Assembly (NCBI GenBank): GCA_947311845.1
Contig: CAMZMU010000063.1
Span: 55,985,618-56,049,617 of the forward strand
DNA from: Poa pratensis
Taxonomy: Eukaryota > Streptophyta > Magnoliopsida > Poales > Poaceae
Length of the DNA stretch: 64,000 nucleotides
Reading direction: 5' to 3'
Shown: positions 23,232 to 33,865 of the stretch, one piece after another
Numbering within the stretch: the first letter of the stretch is position 1
How the letters are laid out: each line of letters starts with the position of its first letter
Notes under the pieces: generated by a model
The model's database searches: none
What the model was told of the DNA's origin: nothing
What the model saw: only the letters and a program-made list of their open reading frames with translations
Made by a program: the position numbers and the translations under genes

Positions 23232-23636
23232 TCAGTATAGTTCGTTAATGTAAATATTAGCTTTACTCACATCAGGCATTTTACAAACTTCTCGGTGGTA
23301 GAAGCCTACACCAAATCTGTCGAGCGCATTCTGAAGTGTCAATTCCATCAGTTCACTGCTTCCTGCTGTTGTTGAAGAAAAAAGGCCGACAAAAAGTTGG
23401 AACCAATCAAAATATGATTCTCCAAGAAGAGGGTGGCCTGGGAAGAGGTAAGCAAGATGGCCGTCCGGGCCCATGCCGAGAAGCATTAGATGAAACCTGG
23501 GAAACCCAGTCGCTGTTGACATTGCAACAACTCCATTGTTAACAAGTTGCTTCAAGACAGCTTCATAGTCAGCTGCTGCTCCTTCAGCAGACAAGGTATC
23601 ATTGATAGCATACACTTGATCAGTAGGAATTGGTAC
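23232..23636 (-). pseudogene. 6-phosphogluconolactonase exon fragment (captured)
   Basis: After a splice acceptor (AG at 23638-23637) the minus strand encodes VPIPTDQVYAIND, then a stretch ending FHLMLLGMGPDGHLAYLFPG. The LLGMGPDGH-x-A-x-LFPGHP block is the signature of 6-phosphogluconolactonase, the second enzyme of the oxidative pentose phosphate pathway. Only this middle exon is present. After HPLLGE the frame continues into residues that do not resemble the family, so the 3' part is read-through of intron or fused foreign sequence before the stop at 23232. In the signature, S of ASLFPG is replaced by Y. Upstream and downstream exons are missing. It is best explained as a gene fragment captured by the surrounding Helitron. 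Confidence 0.8.
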
Positions 23637-24716
23637 CTACAAAGTTGAAGACATGAACCCGGTTAAGTATTTCTTGATAGGTAGAAAGTTATGTATCCGG
23701 TCCTTGACCATACTAATTCTTCAGATGTAAAATTAGATCTCAACCTGACAATTAGGAAAACAAGAAAATGAGCTGTGGTCTAGAGTCTGCATCGAACATA
23801 GATTTCAATTACTACTGGTTCATCTAGGCAATAGGTAGATCAGGCTGGTTGTGCCAATCAACATGTATTTCTACATGATAGCAAGAGCGTTGGGAAGTAT
23901 ATCAAGCTAACTACGCGATGGATTTAAGGATCCTAATATTACCATTATTCAACATTGGTAACCAGTACTTCTCTGGTATCGAACTCAGTCTCATGATCTC
24001 TGCGCCAAGCAAAACCAAGCAAGAATTATGTGATGCACACCGACATAATGTACTTACAGAATTGAAAAAAAATGAACACATGTTACATTGAACCAGGTTT
24101 GAAGCATGTTGAATGGGGTGGTTGGTCTGGAGCATGATGGACACCTACCGTAGCTCTACTGTGACCACAATCCATCTATCCCAAAGAAAGAACATGCAAT
24201 GCATGTATCCAGTTGAGTTCAATAAAATTATAAAAACCATATAGATCCTAGTTCATTTTGATCCACAATAAAATATGTTATTTCAAAATACTCACGGTTC
24301 AAAAGTAAAATGTCCAGGTAAATTGCATCAGTTTTTGCTATACAAAAGGAAGTTCCTCTTATGTGTATATCACTATATCCTACAGACCATGTTATTGTAC
24401 ATGAACTCTTTCTCTTTTCAGTCAATGAAACAACTCCTGTCCTTTTTGGCAAAAGAAAACTGTACAATACCCATCTCTGTCATGAGAACCAAATGTACTG
24501 AAAATCATATTATGAATCTCAACCTGTACAAAGCAATATACTCATATCACCATACATGATATTTCCATACTCTACTTATCTAGCAAAGCATAAGTCGCTG
24601 TTGAGAGGCCCTATCACAAAAGAAAAGAAAATTCATAAGGAGTAGGCCGTGCACGGAAGCTGCGCTGATGCATGCGCGCTCAAGAAAGAAACAGAGTGAT
24701 GAGAAGGGGCACTCAC

Positions 24717-25400
24717 CTTGGTTGAGCAGCGCTCTTCACCACGCATGCCACTCTTGGTGCCTTGTGATGGCGTGCGGCGAGGAGGCGACCAGGGCAGAGG
24801 GATCATCACGTGCAACTCTCACCGCGTCCGTCGCGATGATGCTCACCGGCATCCCTCGTGTAGTCTTCTGGGTCGTTGTGTGCGTCCCCTCGGCTGCCTT
24901 CCGCCGCCCCTCCCGGAAAGTCCTCGGCCCCCATCGCATCGACGACTATCCTGAACCCTCTCCCGACCCCTCCCGATTTCCGAAACTCGAGGCGATGGAC
25001 CCGCCGGCGACACCCTCTCCATCTCAGCGGATCCAGATGGACTCACATCGGCGTCGCGAAGGACCGCGAGGCAGCAATACGGCAGGGACGCAGATCGGGC
25101 GCAGTCATGTGGGAAGGATGCGGGCCTGGGGCGGAGGCGGTGGCGTCCTCCGGCGGGATAGTGCGGCGGCGTGGTCTCCCTTACCCGGGCAGTGGCGGAG
25201 GCCTCCAGCGGGCGGTGGCGGCGTACCCGGGAGGCAGCGTGTGTGGTGGGCGGTGAGGCCAGGATGGCTTTGTGAGGGAGGCGGCGGCGTGGGGGTGCAG
25301 CGGTGAGATTAGCGAAGGGATGCGGGCGGATGGGGGAGCAGAGTTTTCGTCCGCTCGGTGTCGTTCCACCAATGCTAATTGCTAAGCGCACCCGAGGCAT
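24717..25400 (-). pseudogene. Captured GC-rich first-exon fragment, unknown gene
   Basis: A GC-rich minus-strand block ends in a strong donor site (ACCAAG|GTGAGT, exon end 24717). Open frames run through it, including one from an ATG near 25020, but different frames are open in different parts and I recognise no domain. It sits just inside the Helitron 5' end and has the same orientation as the other captured fragments. It could be the 5' exon of the 6-phosphogluconolactonase donor or of another gene; the sequence alone does not tell. Confidence 0.4.
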
Positions 25401-25526
25401 TGATTAGATTAATCCAGTCTGTTAGATCTAATCAGATCGGGTAATCCAACGGTATAGGTCGAGTTGTGTACCTATTTGGGGTGGCTGTAAAAAAGATTAA
25501 GTTTGCTTGTTTAATAGTAGTATAGA

Positions 25527-26094
25527 TGAATTATAAATGCATCCGTTCGTTTGTGAATTATCATAACAGAGCAAGCATGACAACTTCTTTTTTGCAAAAA
25601 GAGGAAAACCCCCAACCTCTATTCTTACTGGTGCACACAGCCATGACAACTTGTGCCGTATCATGTTGAGAAAGCTGCTTGCAGTTCATGCATTTGGGCA
25701 CCGATCGATTATGCTTTTCACGCCATGGCCGGTCGGGTCATGGATGCTCGGCCTCTCCGCATCACAGACCATCAGCACATGATTGCATTGCTCTTGTCGC
25801 CGTCGCCGAAGGGGGTGATCTGGCCAATGTCAGTAAACACGCATGCATGCATGTCGCCCTTGATCACATCGACAACACGCAACAAACTATACACCATGTT
25901 ATTATCATAAAGAAAAACAAATTGCACACTATTGGTTACACGTGTCTGGCCGCTTTGATTAAATAATGTGGCATGCTTGCGAGCTTGGAGTCACGATGGG
26001 ATTTGGTTAACCGTTTTTGTTTCGGACACTAACCTATTGAACCGTTTCATATAAATGGAACCTTGGACGATATATATCAACCGAACGCAAGGTT
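25527..26094. other. No recognisable gene
   Basis: Spacer between the Helitron 5' end and the retroelement at 26107. Short frames at 25653-25966 have no recognisable similarity. Confidence 0.5.
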
Positions 26095-26106
26095 AAGATG
26101 TTTGTA

Positions 26107-26915
26107 ACACCGTACGATACATATTGTTTCAGCCCTTCCGTATGAGAGGAAACTCTCGTGACCTAGCCGCCACCATCATTCCGCCTCCACCATAGATCAG
26201 TTCCCCCTCCTCCGGCCGACCTCGCCGGCGTCGAGAGGGGTGGGGAACCCGATATATGAGTGGAGTTTTTCAATAGAATTAGATTGGATTGGAGTTTTGG
26301 TAGCCGTCTTCTTCTTCAATGGAGATGGTTTCGTCTACAATAAGTAATTTTTGGCCCTTTGTTCGACGACGAGATCTTTTTCCCGGCGTCAATGGTGGTG
26401 TTGAAAGATTACACTTGTCTAGGTATGGTTCTTCAGATTTTGCTTCGCCAGATCGGTTTTGGATTTTTTTCTCATGGTTGCCGCGAGGAGGATTGTCCTC
26501 GCAATATCTGTCCCGGCTACTATGTCCTCGACAATGGTGTTTCGTTCTCTCGGCTCCCAACGACGTCGACCAAGTTGTTCGGTTGTTTTTCCCTGAAATA
26601 TCAGTATTGGTTCTCTTGCCGATGTTGCTTGATTATTTTAATGGTTGCGTGTGTGCACAAAGACTTGGCATTGCGGCTCAAAAATAAAATTATGGAAGAA
26701 CCTTTGTTGGTATTCACTATTCACAGGTCCGTGGTTTGCTATATTTTTCATTGATCTACGGCTGCCTTCAGAAAAGTACAAGATTGTGTCATGAAAGAAG
26801 AGAGAGCTTGAAGATTTGCTTGTCTCTTTTAGTCTTTATTTTGTAATCGCAGTAGTCAGCTCGTGTATCCCTAACATGTACTATTTGATATAATATATGG
26901 TGTTAATTCTCAAAA
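26107..26915 (+). mobile_element. Internally deleted LINE-type retroelement
   Basis: The 12-bp direct repeat AAGATGTTTGTA flanks the insertion (26095-26106 and 26916-26927), and the right end is a short A-run. The left part (26150-26250) is the GC-rich CCGCC-type sequence usual for plant LINE 5' ends. The right part resembles a LINE 3' UTR. No endonuclease or reverse transcriptase is present, so it is either an internally deleted LINE or a SINE-like passenger of about 0.8 kb. Frames at 26319-26754 do not match known domains. Confidence 0.72.
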
Positions 26916-26927
26916 AAGATGTTTGTA

Positions 26928-27869
26928 TCGACCTCTGGCTTCCAAGGTGGCGCCTGGGTACGTGTACGCCTCTTGAACCACCGATCGGCTAGGCTACCAT
27001 GCATACGCCACAATTGTACGTCCTTTGATGTACAGTACAGATATGTATATATGGTCGGAAGTGGGAGCCCCGGAATAATCTGAAAGTGACTTAATTTGGA
27101 GGCCCCGATCGCGTGCTAGCTGCTGTTGTTCCTCGTGGCGCGAACAGCACGCTCTTAAAATCTTAATTATCGTTTCCCGACCGACACTTGCACATCCTAA
27201 AATAGAAAAGGGTTGTATAGCAGTACAAGTAACCAAGGATCTACGTAAGCGGTATCTTATTATTCCCTTTTTGTTGCAAAGCTGCAATCGAACGATCGAG
27301 AATGGTGACTTTTTTTTTTGATAATTCAAGAATGGTGACTTGACCATATTAGAGTCGGCAAAACTTTAAACAATGCCCTCCACATTTTGCCCATATATAA
27401 CTGGTTCTGGTTTGGTTTTGCGTGTACAAAGGGTTCAACGCGTATACAGCCAAGGGACGGTCAACTTGTGGGCTTCGATCCTGAGATTTGGTCTGTGAGT
27501 TGAGACCATGAATTCTTTGACTCAGTTTTTCTAGAAGCCTCTCCGCGTACGTGCACAAAAATCCCTAGCGGATATGCTGGTCTAGCTAGCGGTACCGTTT
27601 GCAGAAAGTTCAGTGCCATTGACATTGGTTAGGACTAGCCATCAGCTTTGCAGCACACGTGCGTTCGAACAAGTATCACTGTTGAGTGTTGTTGGCATCA
27701 TGGTTAGATTATTTGTCTTCACAAAAGCATGCAAACTTGATTTATTTGTCTTAGAGAATCGATGAATTAACTTACACAAGTGTAAATAGTTTTCAGTATA
27801 TATTTGTCTGGATGATGTTATGCCTCAACCCTGCTGACAACGTCAGGAGGTTTCTTTTTTTCTCTCGGA
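26928..27869. other. No recognisable gene
   Basis: Spacer with short unassigned frames on the minus strand (26994-27558). Confidence 0.45.
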
Positions 27870-28235
27870 AGCATATAAATGCAAGGTGATGTCAGCTAGC
27901 GGTAGGTGCTACGTCCCTGGCTAATATATCTTTCACCTTCAAACTTTGGACATGCTTAACAGCTTGAATGTGACATTAGCTAATGCCTAATATATTTATG
28001 AACACACGCGGGGCTGAAAGCACAATACAATACATGATTCAGTAGATTTGACTTTGGACGTTAGAGCCAAAATGCATGGGTCCAAAATGAATTCACCTAG
28101 GTTCATGGACGACTGATAGCAATGCCACAACGGCGTGAACTGTAACATGTTGCACGCGAACAAGGATCCAACATCGTCTGAACCGTACTTAGAAGCGAGC
28201 GATCGTTTTCACGGCAGCGTGAGAAATTTGTACAG
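27870..28235. repeat. Segmental duplication, copy 1 (copy 2 at 29633-29990)
   Basis: About 360 bp starting GCATATAAATGCAAGGTGATGTCAGC recur at 29633-29990 in the same orientation, with shared blocks such as GGTGCYACGTCCCTGG, TTTGACTTTGGA and GCGAGCGATC. The TATAAAT at the start looks promoter-like, but I find no coding region behind it. The two copies now bracket a nest of transposons. Confidence 0.75.
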
Positions 28236-28960
28236 GACCGGTCCTGAAATTTTCGAGGCCCGGGGCAAAATTGGTACCCGCTATTAGCGGAGGTTATTGC
28301 AAGTTGGCGGGAGGGGGCCACCGCCCCTCTCCCACAAACTTTGGACCAAGATGTGATGGGAGAAAAATAGTCTTTGGCCCTTTCCACACACACTTCCAGA
28401 TTTTGGTTATTTGTCGTGTGCCGGAAACACACGGCAAAGGGGAAAATATGCACGGCAAAGACTTTGCCGTGTGCATGCTCCTGGCAGAGCTGTCCGGCAA
28501 AGAGCTGACCGGCAAAGCAGTTTTTTGCCATGGCCTCTTTCAATTCCTTGTCAGGTGATTTTCTTTGACGAGAGTTTTTTTAATATTACCGTGTGTTTTT
28601 TCTTTGCCAGGTGTTTTCCATGATGACACTCGGCAGAGTCCATCTTTGTCGTGCGCCCGATGAAAAACTCATGGTAAAGCCATCGACACACGGCAAACTG
28701 CCGTTTTCCTGTAGTGACACCCCCCCCCCCCCCCCCCCTCTCCCAAATCTGGTCAAGCTTCGTCACTAGAACCTGAGGTCCATAATATAACTATGAAAAT
28801 AAAACTATTTATGTATATATGAAACTTAAATCAAAATGCATGCAAAAAATAATATTAATCTAAAATAAGTTATAGATGTTAACTTAAAATTCCTTCGTCC
28901 TCTTAATATTATTGGATACACATTTTATAGATGATATGAAGGCCCTATTTTTTAAAAAAA
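28232..28960. mobile_element. Unclassified element, copy 2, with nested insertion
   Basis: Same family as 20088-20530: both begin near GACCGGTCCTGAAATTTTCG and share AGTTATAGATGTTAACTTAAAATTCCTTCR. A CACTA-like segment (about 28405-28718) interrupts this copy. Confidence 0.6.
28405..28718 (-). mobile_element. CACTA terminal fragment
   Basis: On the minus strand from 28718 the sequence reads CACTACAGGAAAACGGCAGTTTGCC, a CACTA-type end. It is followed by repeated TTTGCCGTGTG / CACACGGCAAA subterminal motifs in both orientations. The other end and transposase are not recognisable. A run of about 20 C follows at 28720-28738. Confidence 0.7.
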
Positions 28961-29200
28961 ATAACTACTAATTAAAAATGAGTGCAAAGAAAATGATATA
29001 AAATTGTTATTGTGTCCAATTTATAAATCACAAGCACAACAAGAATATACATACTAAATACTGATCAATTAATCATGTATCAGTTACATATTGCTACAAT
29101 GAAGACATAATATCATGATTGTATCAATTTATTTGAGTATACATTTATCTGATTTGATGTTATCCCTCATTCCCTCAACTATGTTAAGTACTTCTTTTGA

Positions 29201-29610
29201 GTGGAGATTTCTTGCATCCGAGCTCCACAGCTCCTGCCACTTAAAAAAATTCAAAAATTATATTTAAATGTTTCAAAAAAATCTGAAAATAATCATGCAT
29301 GTTCTCCATGATGTATCCTATAGACGTGCAAAATTACAGTGCGAAATACTTTATATTTCGACCTACACAAAAATGACAAATTCATAGATCTGATTAAAGT
29401 TAACAATGCCAAGTTTCAAATCTACAAATTTTGTCATTTTTGTGTAGACTATAATATAAATATTTTTGCATTGAAATTTTGCACGCTTCTAGTACGCATC
29501 ATTGAGAACATGCATGATTTTTTCAGATTTTTTGAAAATTTTAAAAATAATTTTCGAATTTTTTAAACTGGCAGGAGCACTGGATCTCGGGAGCCAAAGA
29601 TGTTTTCCGC
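29201..29610. mobile_element. Palindromic MITE, MULE-like, copy 3
   Basis: Inverted ends share AGCTCCTGCCA and TGGCAGGAGC. Centre and arms match the copies at 4943 and 7090, including CTACACAAAAATGACAAAT and ATGCATGATTTTTTCAGATTT. Target duplication not resolved. Confidence 0.72.
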
Positions 29611-29632
29611 TTTTTTTTCTTCTTTTTTCCAG

Positions 29633-29990
29633 AGGCATATAAATGCAAGGTGATGTCAGCGGCAGGTGCCACGTCCCTGGTTAAATAGCTTTCACCTAGG
29701 AACTTTTGGCATGCATAATGAGCACACTGTTGAAAATGACATTAGCTCAACATGTCTTTAATGAGCACACCGCATAGGATTGACTCATGATTGTTTGACT
29801 TTGGATCTCCAATCCAAACGCATGGGCCAAAAAAATTCACCTCGATTCGTATGAGAATGAAAGCAATGTGCCAGCCGCGTGGACTGTTCTGTAGCTGCAC
29901 GCATTCGATCAGCAATCAACGTTGAACCATATACTTTAAAAAACGAGCGATCTTTGTCTCGCAGCTGCAGAAGTTTGTAGTCCAGGGAAA
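29633..29990. repeat. Segmental duplication, copy 2
   Basis: Direct counterpart of 27870-28235, diverged by substitutions and small indels. Confidence 0.72.
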
Positions 29991-30284
29991 CATGAGATTA
30001 CCGCACCAATTAAAAAAGAAGAACGCACCGTGACAGGATTGGCAGCAACTTGTTTCGAAGAAACCTAAGCTTCTGTCCTATGTCCTTTTTTTGGTGTTTC
30101 CTTTACATGGACAACTGAGAATCTTCACCGGCATTAATTACCGCGACACGGACGCTGGACGCACCGATGTAAGATCCTACTGTATAAAAGATTCGGGAAC
30201 AAGCGCGTAGCATATTCTTAAATCCTGCTACCTGCTACTGTACGTACATATGCTCTTTTGACAGCACGTAGCATATTCCTCTTT

Positions 30285-30681
30285 TTTTTTTGAGAGAGCC
30301 TCTCCTGAGAATACAAGCTGTAGTATCTGTTCGAACGCCTAGAACACACACACCACACACACGCACACCCCACGCACACCACACCTATGTGTCTAAACTA
30401 GACCTACAACCTATATCCTCAACACGTCCTGAGAGTCTTTTCCGAAGTCCAGCGCTTCGGGACCGACGGGCACGTCGACCTCGCCTGTGGTACGTGGACG
30501 GAGAGAGAGGCGTCTGGAGATTATTACACTGTTCGGCGAACAGTGCTGCTACAGTGTAGCACAGTGCGAACACACAGTGTTCGCGGGTGAGGCACCCGAA
30601 ATTCACTCCCGTGGGAGATCGAACTCGGGCGGGGAGGGAAGGCCACTGCCGCATCCTGCCATCCGCGCTACGCGCGGTCCT
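30285..30681 (-). mobile_element. tRNA-derived SINE-like retroposon
   Basis: A perfect 20-bp direct repeat flanks the insertion (30265-30284 and 30682-30701). On the minus strand the 5' end carries a tRNA-like head with a B-box-like GAGTTCGATCTCC near 30619, and the 3' end is the A-run complementary to the T-run at 30281-30290. Length about 397 bp. The middle includes the self-complementary stretch CACAGTGTTCGC / GCGAACACTGTG. It encodes no protein. Confidence 0.78.
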
Positions 30682-30847
30682 CACGTAGCATATTCCTCTT
30701 TGTGCCGACGGAAGACGCAACGCGAACCGATGGTCGATGGACGACGATAGAAAAGACAGAGCCAGGCAGGGCCGACACGCACACGCAAAAGTAACTTCTT
30801 TGCTAAGCTAACCTCACCGAAATTCATGACCGGTCCTTAGAGCTTTA

Positions 30848-31119
30848 GACTAGTCACAATGGGGAGTATCATGTACTAGTATCATGCATATGATACTAGT
30901 CTATGTTAATATTTCCACAATGGGTAGTAACATATTTGTGGTATCATACAATAATATATTTATTAGGTCGTAGACTCATCTTACATTGGAATCCGTTATG
31001 TTACGGTATCTACCTATGATACTACTATCATCTCTCTCATCATTAATTGCACTGGCACGTCAGCTTTTTGCCAACATGGCATGCATGATACCACCTATGA
31101 TACCCCATTGTGGCTAGTC
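30848..31119. mobile_element. Tourist-like MITE (TTA target), copy 2
   Basis: Ends GACTAGTCACAATGGGG and CCCCATTGTGGCTAGTC are inverted, flanked by TTA (30845-30847 and 31120-31122). Same family and nearly the same length as 5897-6167. Confidence 0.92.
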
Positions 31120-31401
31120 TTAGGGTCATTTGCACCGTGATCTTAATAGCTCTCCAATAGGATTATTGTGTGAACAGACACAGTGCGGGATTAATAGCGG
31201 TAAAGTTGGCGGGCGGGACCAATAAATGTCCGACACTTTGCCTTTCCCTCCCTGTGTCAGCTTTATTAACGACCCTCTTCAGTTCGCTGTTCTCCTCGTC
31301 TTCTCGCCCTCGGCGAAAAGACGAACAACAACGAAGCCGACGACAGCGGAAGCGGCGGCGTCATCAACTTCAAGACATGCCTCGTCGTCGAGGAGGCGAC
31401 G

Positions 31402-32180
31402 ATGGTCGCTCATAACGGCGTCCTCGTGACGCCAGGCATACGCCTCCCCGATGGGTGGAACATCAACGCAACCGGGTTGGCCGTCCCGACGATTCCCTCT
31501 AGCCAGGCCATACTATGCATGCCCATCTAGGAGTGTCGTTGACGCCTTACGCCGGAGCAGCTGGTGGACACCGACTACGCCGAGACGGCCTCCTCTAGCC
31601 GGCGATCCTCGTGACAGAGCGTGAGGCGGTTCTCGATGACTTCATCGGGCTGAGGCGTGGAACCGGCACGAGAGGAGGCACTAGTAAGGAGCACGTGTTG
31701 GAGCAGCTCTCATTGTTGGATGCTTTTTCCTCATGTGTGTTCGCCCCCTTCGTCCCCAAGGAGTATCCCTCGCCATGTGCTGCTTCTTCCTCACGCGGCG
31801 CCCTTGGTCCTCAAGCAGGGAGCTGTGGAGGACGACGCCGCGGTGGGGCGACATCGTTATCCGGGAGCAGCCACAACCCTCGTCGCAATGAGGCTGACTA
31901 TTTATTGGCCGCAAAAAGATGAAGGAGTCAGTCGCGCCGCTGTCGAACTGCAAAAGCTGTAGGTGCACGACGATGAGGACTAACAAGCCAAACAAGCCTT
32001 GTTGCGGTGCAACCGACCGACTCCGAGTTTGCGTGCGCGTGGTCGATGGCGGACTACGACATTGTGACGATCTTTGACGATGGCGAAAACGTCAGTGAGC
32101 TAGCAACATCGGGGCAGATGGCAACTGACTCGACTACTCGGCTTTCGACTGTTTCTACGAGAGCCACTAGTAGGGTTTAG
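31402..32180 (+). pseudogene. Degenerate coding region of unknown family
   Basis: A frame from ATG 31402 to TAG 31530 encodes a protein-like peptide containing GVLVTPGIRLPDGWNINATG. The reading then shifts frame (LTPEQLVDTDYAETASSS, about 31535-31610). It shifts again to VTEREAVLDDFIGLRRGTGT (31610 onward) and ends near 32178 with MADYDIVTIFDDGENVSELA. Segments are collinear and on the same strand, so this is probably one decayed gene with at least three frameshifts or lost introns. GC content (about 60 percent) is well above the flanks. I do not recognise the family; it might be a host gene or a transposon-encoded protein. Confidence 0.5.
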
Positions 32181-32211
32181 TTCATCTTAGATTTTCTTCA
32201 AATTTGTAGAA

Positions 32212-32572
32212 CTAAAACGACACCCCGCGCGTTGCAGCGGGTATCTCTTAAGAAATTTAATAAAACACATGAAACCTGAAATTGACTAAAGAAATATGCA
32301 ATATTTAGTTAATCATGACAGTTAAGAGGCTAAAAATAAGCGACATTGCGTGATATTATCGTTCGAACATCAACAAAATGATGTGGATAATTTGATGGGC
32401 TAAAAAAATTATATGGATGCTTGCGTATAGAGATAGAAAATAATTAATAAATGTTAGTGAGATGACATGGACAATTGATTGGCCAAAATAGAAGTGACGT
32501 GGATAGCTTGCATGTAGAGATAGAAAAATATTAATTACACTTGGTGGGTTTTTGCTTTATAAGAAGTATAGA
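32212..32572 (-). mobile_element. Small non-autonomous Helitron
   Basis: On the minus strand it starts TCTATACTTCTTATAAAGC (32572 downward) and ends with hairpin CCCGCTGCAACGCGCGGGG, a short spacer and TTAG followed by T. The terminal CTAG is thus degraded to TTAG. The body matches the Helitron at 9033-9713 (AAGCTATCCACRTCA and CATTTATTAATTATTTT-like blocks). Confidence 0.7.
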
Positions 32573-33865
32573 TAGATAGATTAAATTCACCGGTTTACTT
32601 TTAAAAAATCTTGCGAAAAACATATTGGGTGCGCTAGGGCAGCCGATTTCAGTAGCACGATAACGTGTGCCGGTGCTAATGGTGCTCCCTACAGCGCTTG
32701 TCCCACAGAGTTGCGCGACCGTATATTGCGAGCATCGGTGAAGATGCTATAAAGGAAAAAATATCCAACGGTGGTCGGTCATGTACTCAAAGTTAATTAC
32801 TCATATGGCATTATGGCATTTTCTAGTTTCTATGTTTAATTTTTGTATACTTTCTGTTTTATAAATATTCAAATTTTATATCATTTAGGTTTCTCTTTTA
32901 TGTTTCCACTTTCATACATTTTAGGAGAAATAACTAAATTTTCTTTAAATTACATGAACTTATATTCTAACATGCATGAACAACTATTTTATAGATATGT
33001 TATCATTTCTTTTAATATGAACATCTCCATTATACATGAAAATGTATTTATTTTATTTAAGTATTATCCTTGATATATTTATATTTAATTTTTCATAATT
33101 TTAAAACATATGAATAATTTTTGTATGACACATGAACATTTTTTTTGAAACACATGAAAACTTATTTTTAGAAATGAGAACAATTATGTTGACCCACGTG
33201 AACAACTCGCTTATACTATAACACATGTTTTTTTTTCTGATTATCAAAATAGTTTTTTCCATAGTGCATGTAAATTTCGGGATTCATTGAAAAAGTTGCA
33301 CCTGCTATTAGGCCGTGCCGGAATGTTGCCCATATGTGATATTTCAGAATGTGGCGCCTAATTTGACGAAACAGACCATGCTGGGCCTCCGGGCTTGGCG
33401 CATGCGGGAACCATCCCCTCTGTGTCGCCTTCATGGGCTGCCCGAGCACGAAGCCTCTTAGGGATCTGGCTACCCTGTCTGCTCGCTTGATCACCCATTC
33501 ACGCCGGCAATTCCTATATGCCGCTCCTTGCGGCACATCTAGGTTGCGCCGCGTACACTCCCTAGCGCTATCACGTACTCTCCTCGCGTATGGGCTTGGC
33601 CCAGTTAGGATCGCGTGCTATCTTTTGACATGTACGGAGTGCCTATTTTCGCGTTTCTTTTCCCGTTCCGTTCAAGAGAGTATTTTTTTTTCGTTTTAAC
33701 CTTTTTTTCGCTTTTGGTTATTTTGTCTTTTGAGTATTTACTTTTTTATTTCCTTTTTTGGTTCTTTTCATTTACTTATTCATTCCTCCTTTATGATTAA
33801 CAACCAAAATGTTCGTGGTTTAAAAATTAGTAGGTTCACGGGTTTCAAAAACATATGTTTTACAG
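32573..33865. other. No recognisable gene
   Basis: AT-rich sequence with repeated ACATGAAC / CATGAAAA-like short motifs and a T-rich tract near 33690-33790. The frames at 33216-33699 are unassigned. Confidence 0.5.

Larger units (their letters stand above)
16904..25526 (-). mobile_element. Probable 8.6-kb Helitron with captured gene fragments
   Basis: Read on the minus strand, the element starts TCTATACTACTATTAAAC (25526 downward) preceded by A. It ends with the perfect hairpin GCGCGGC-GA-GCCGCGC, nine bases, then CTAG followed by T (16904). These are the canonical Helitron ends in an A|T target, on the same strand and in the right order. Inside lie a glycine-rich exon with its own TATA box, a 6-phosphogluconolactonase exon and a GC-rich first-exon fragment, all on the minus strand. 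A LINE fragment and a Stowaway element are also present. Gene-fragment capture is typical of plant Helitrons. No Rep/helicase coding region is visible, so it would be non-autonomous. The pairing of the two ends is an inference; they could belong to two different elements. Confidence 0.65.

Noticed and set aside
24843..25400. 185-aa minus frame as a complete gene
   Set aside because: Open frames overlap in several phases of a GC-rich block. It is better explained as a captured exon fragment within the Helitron.
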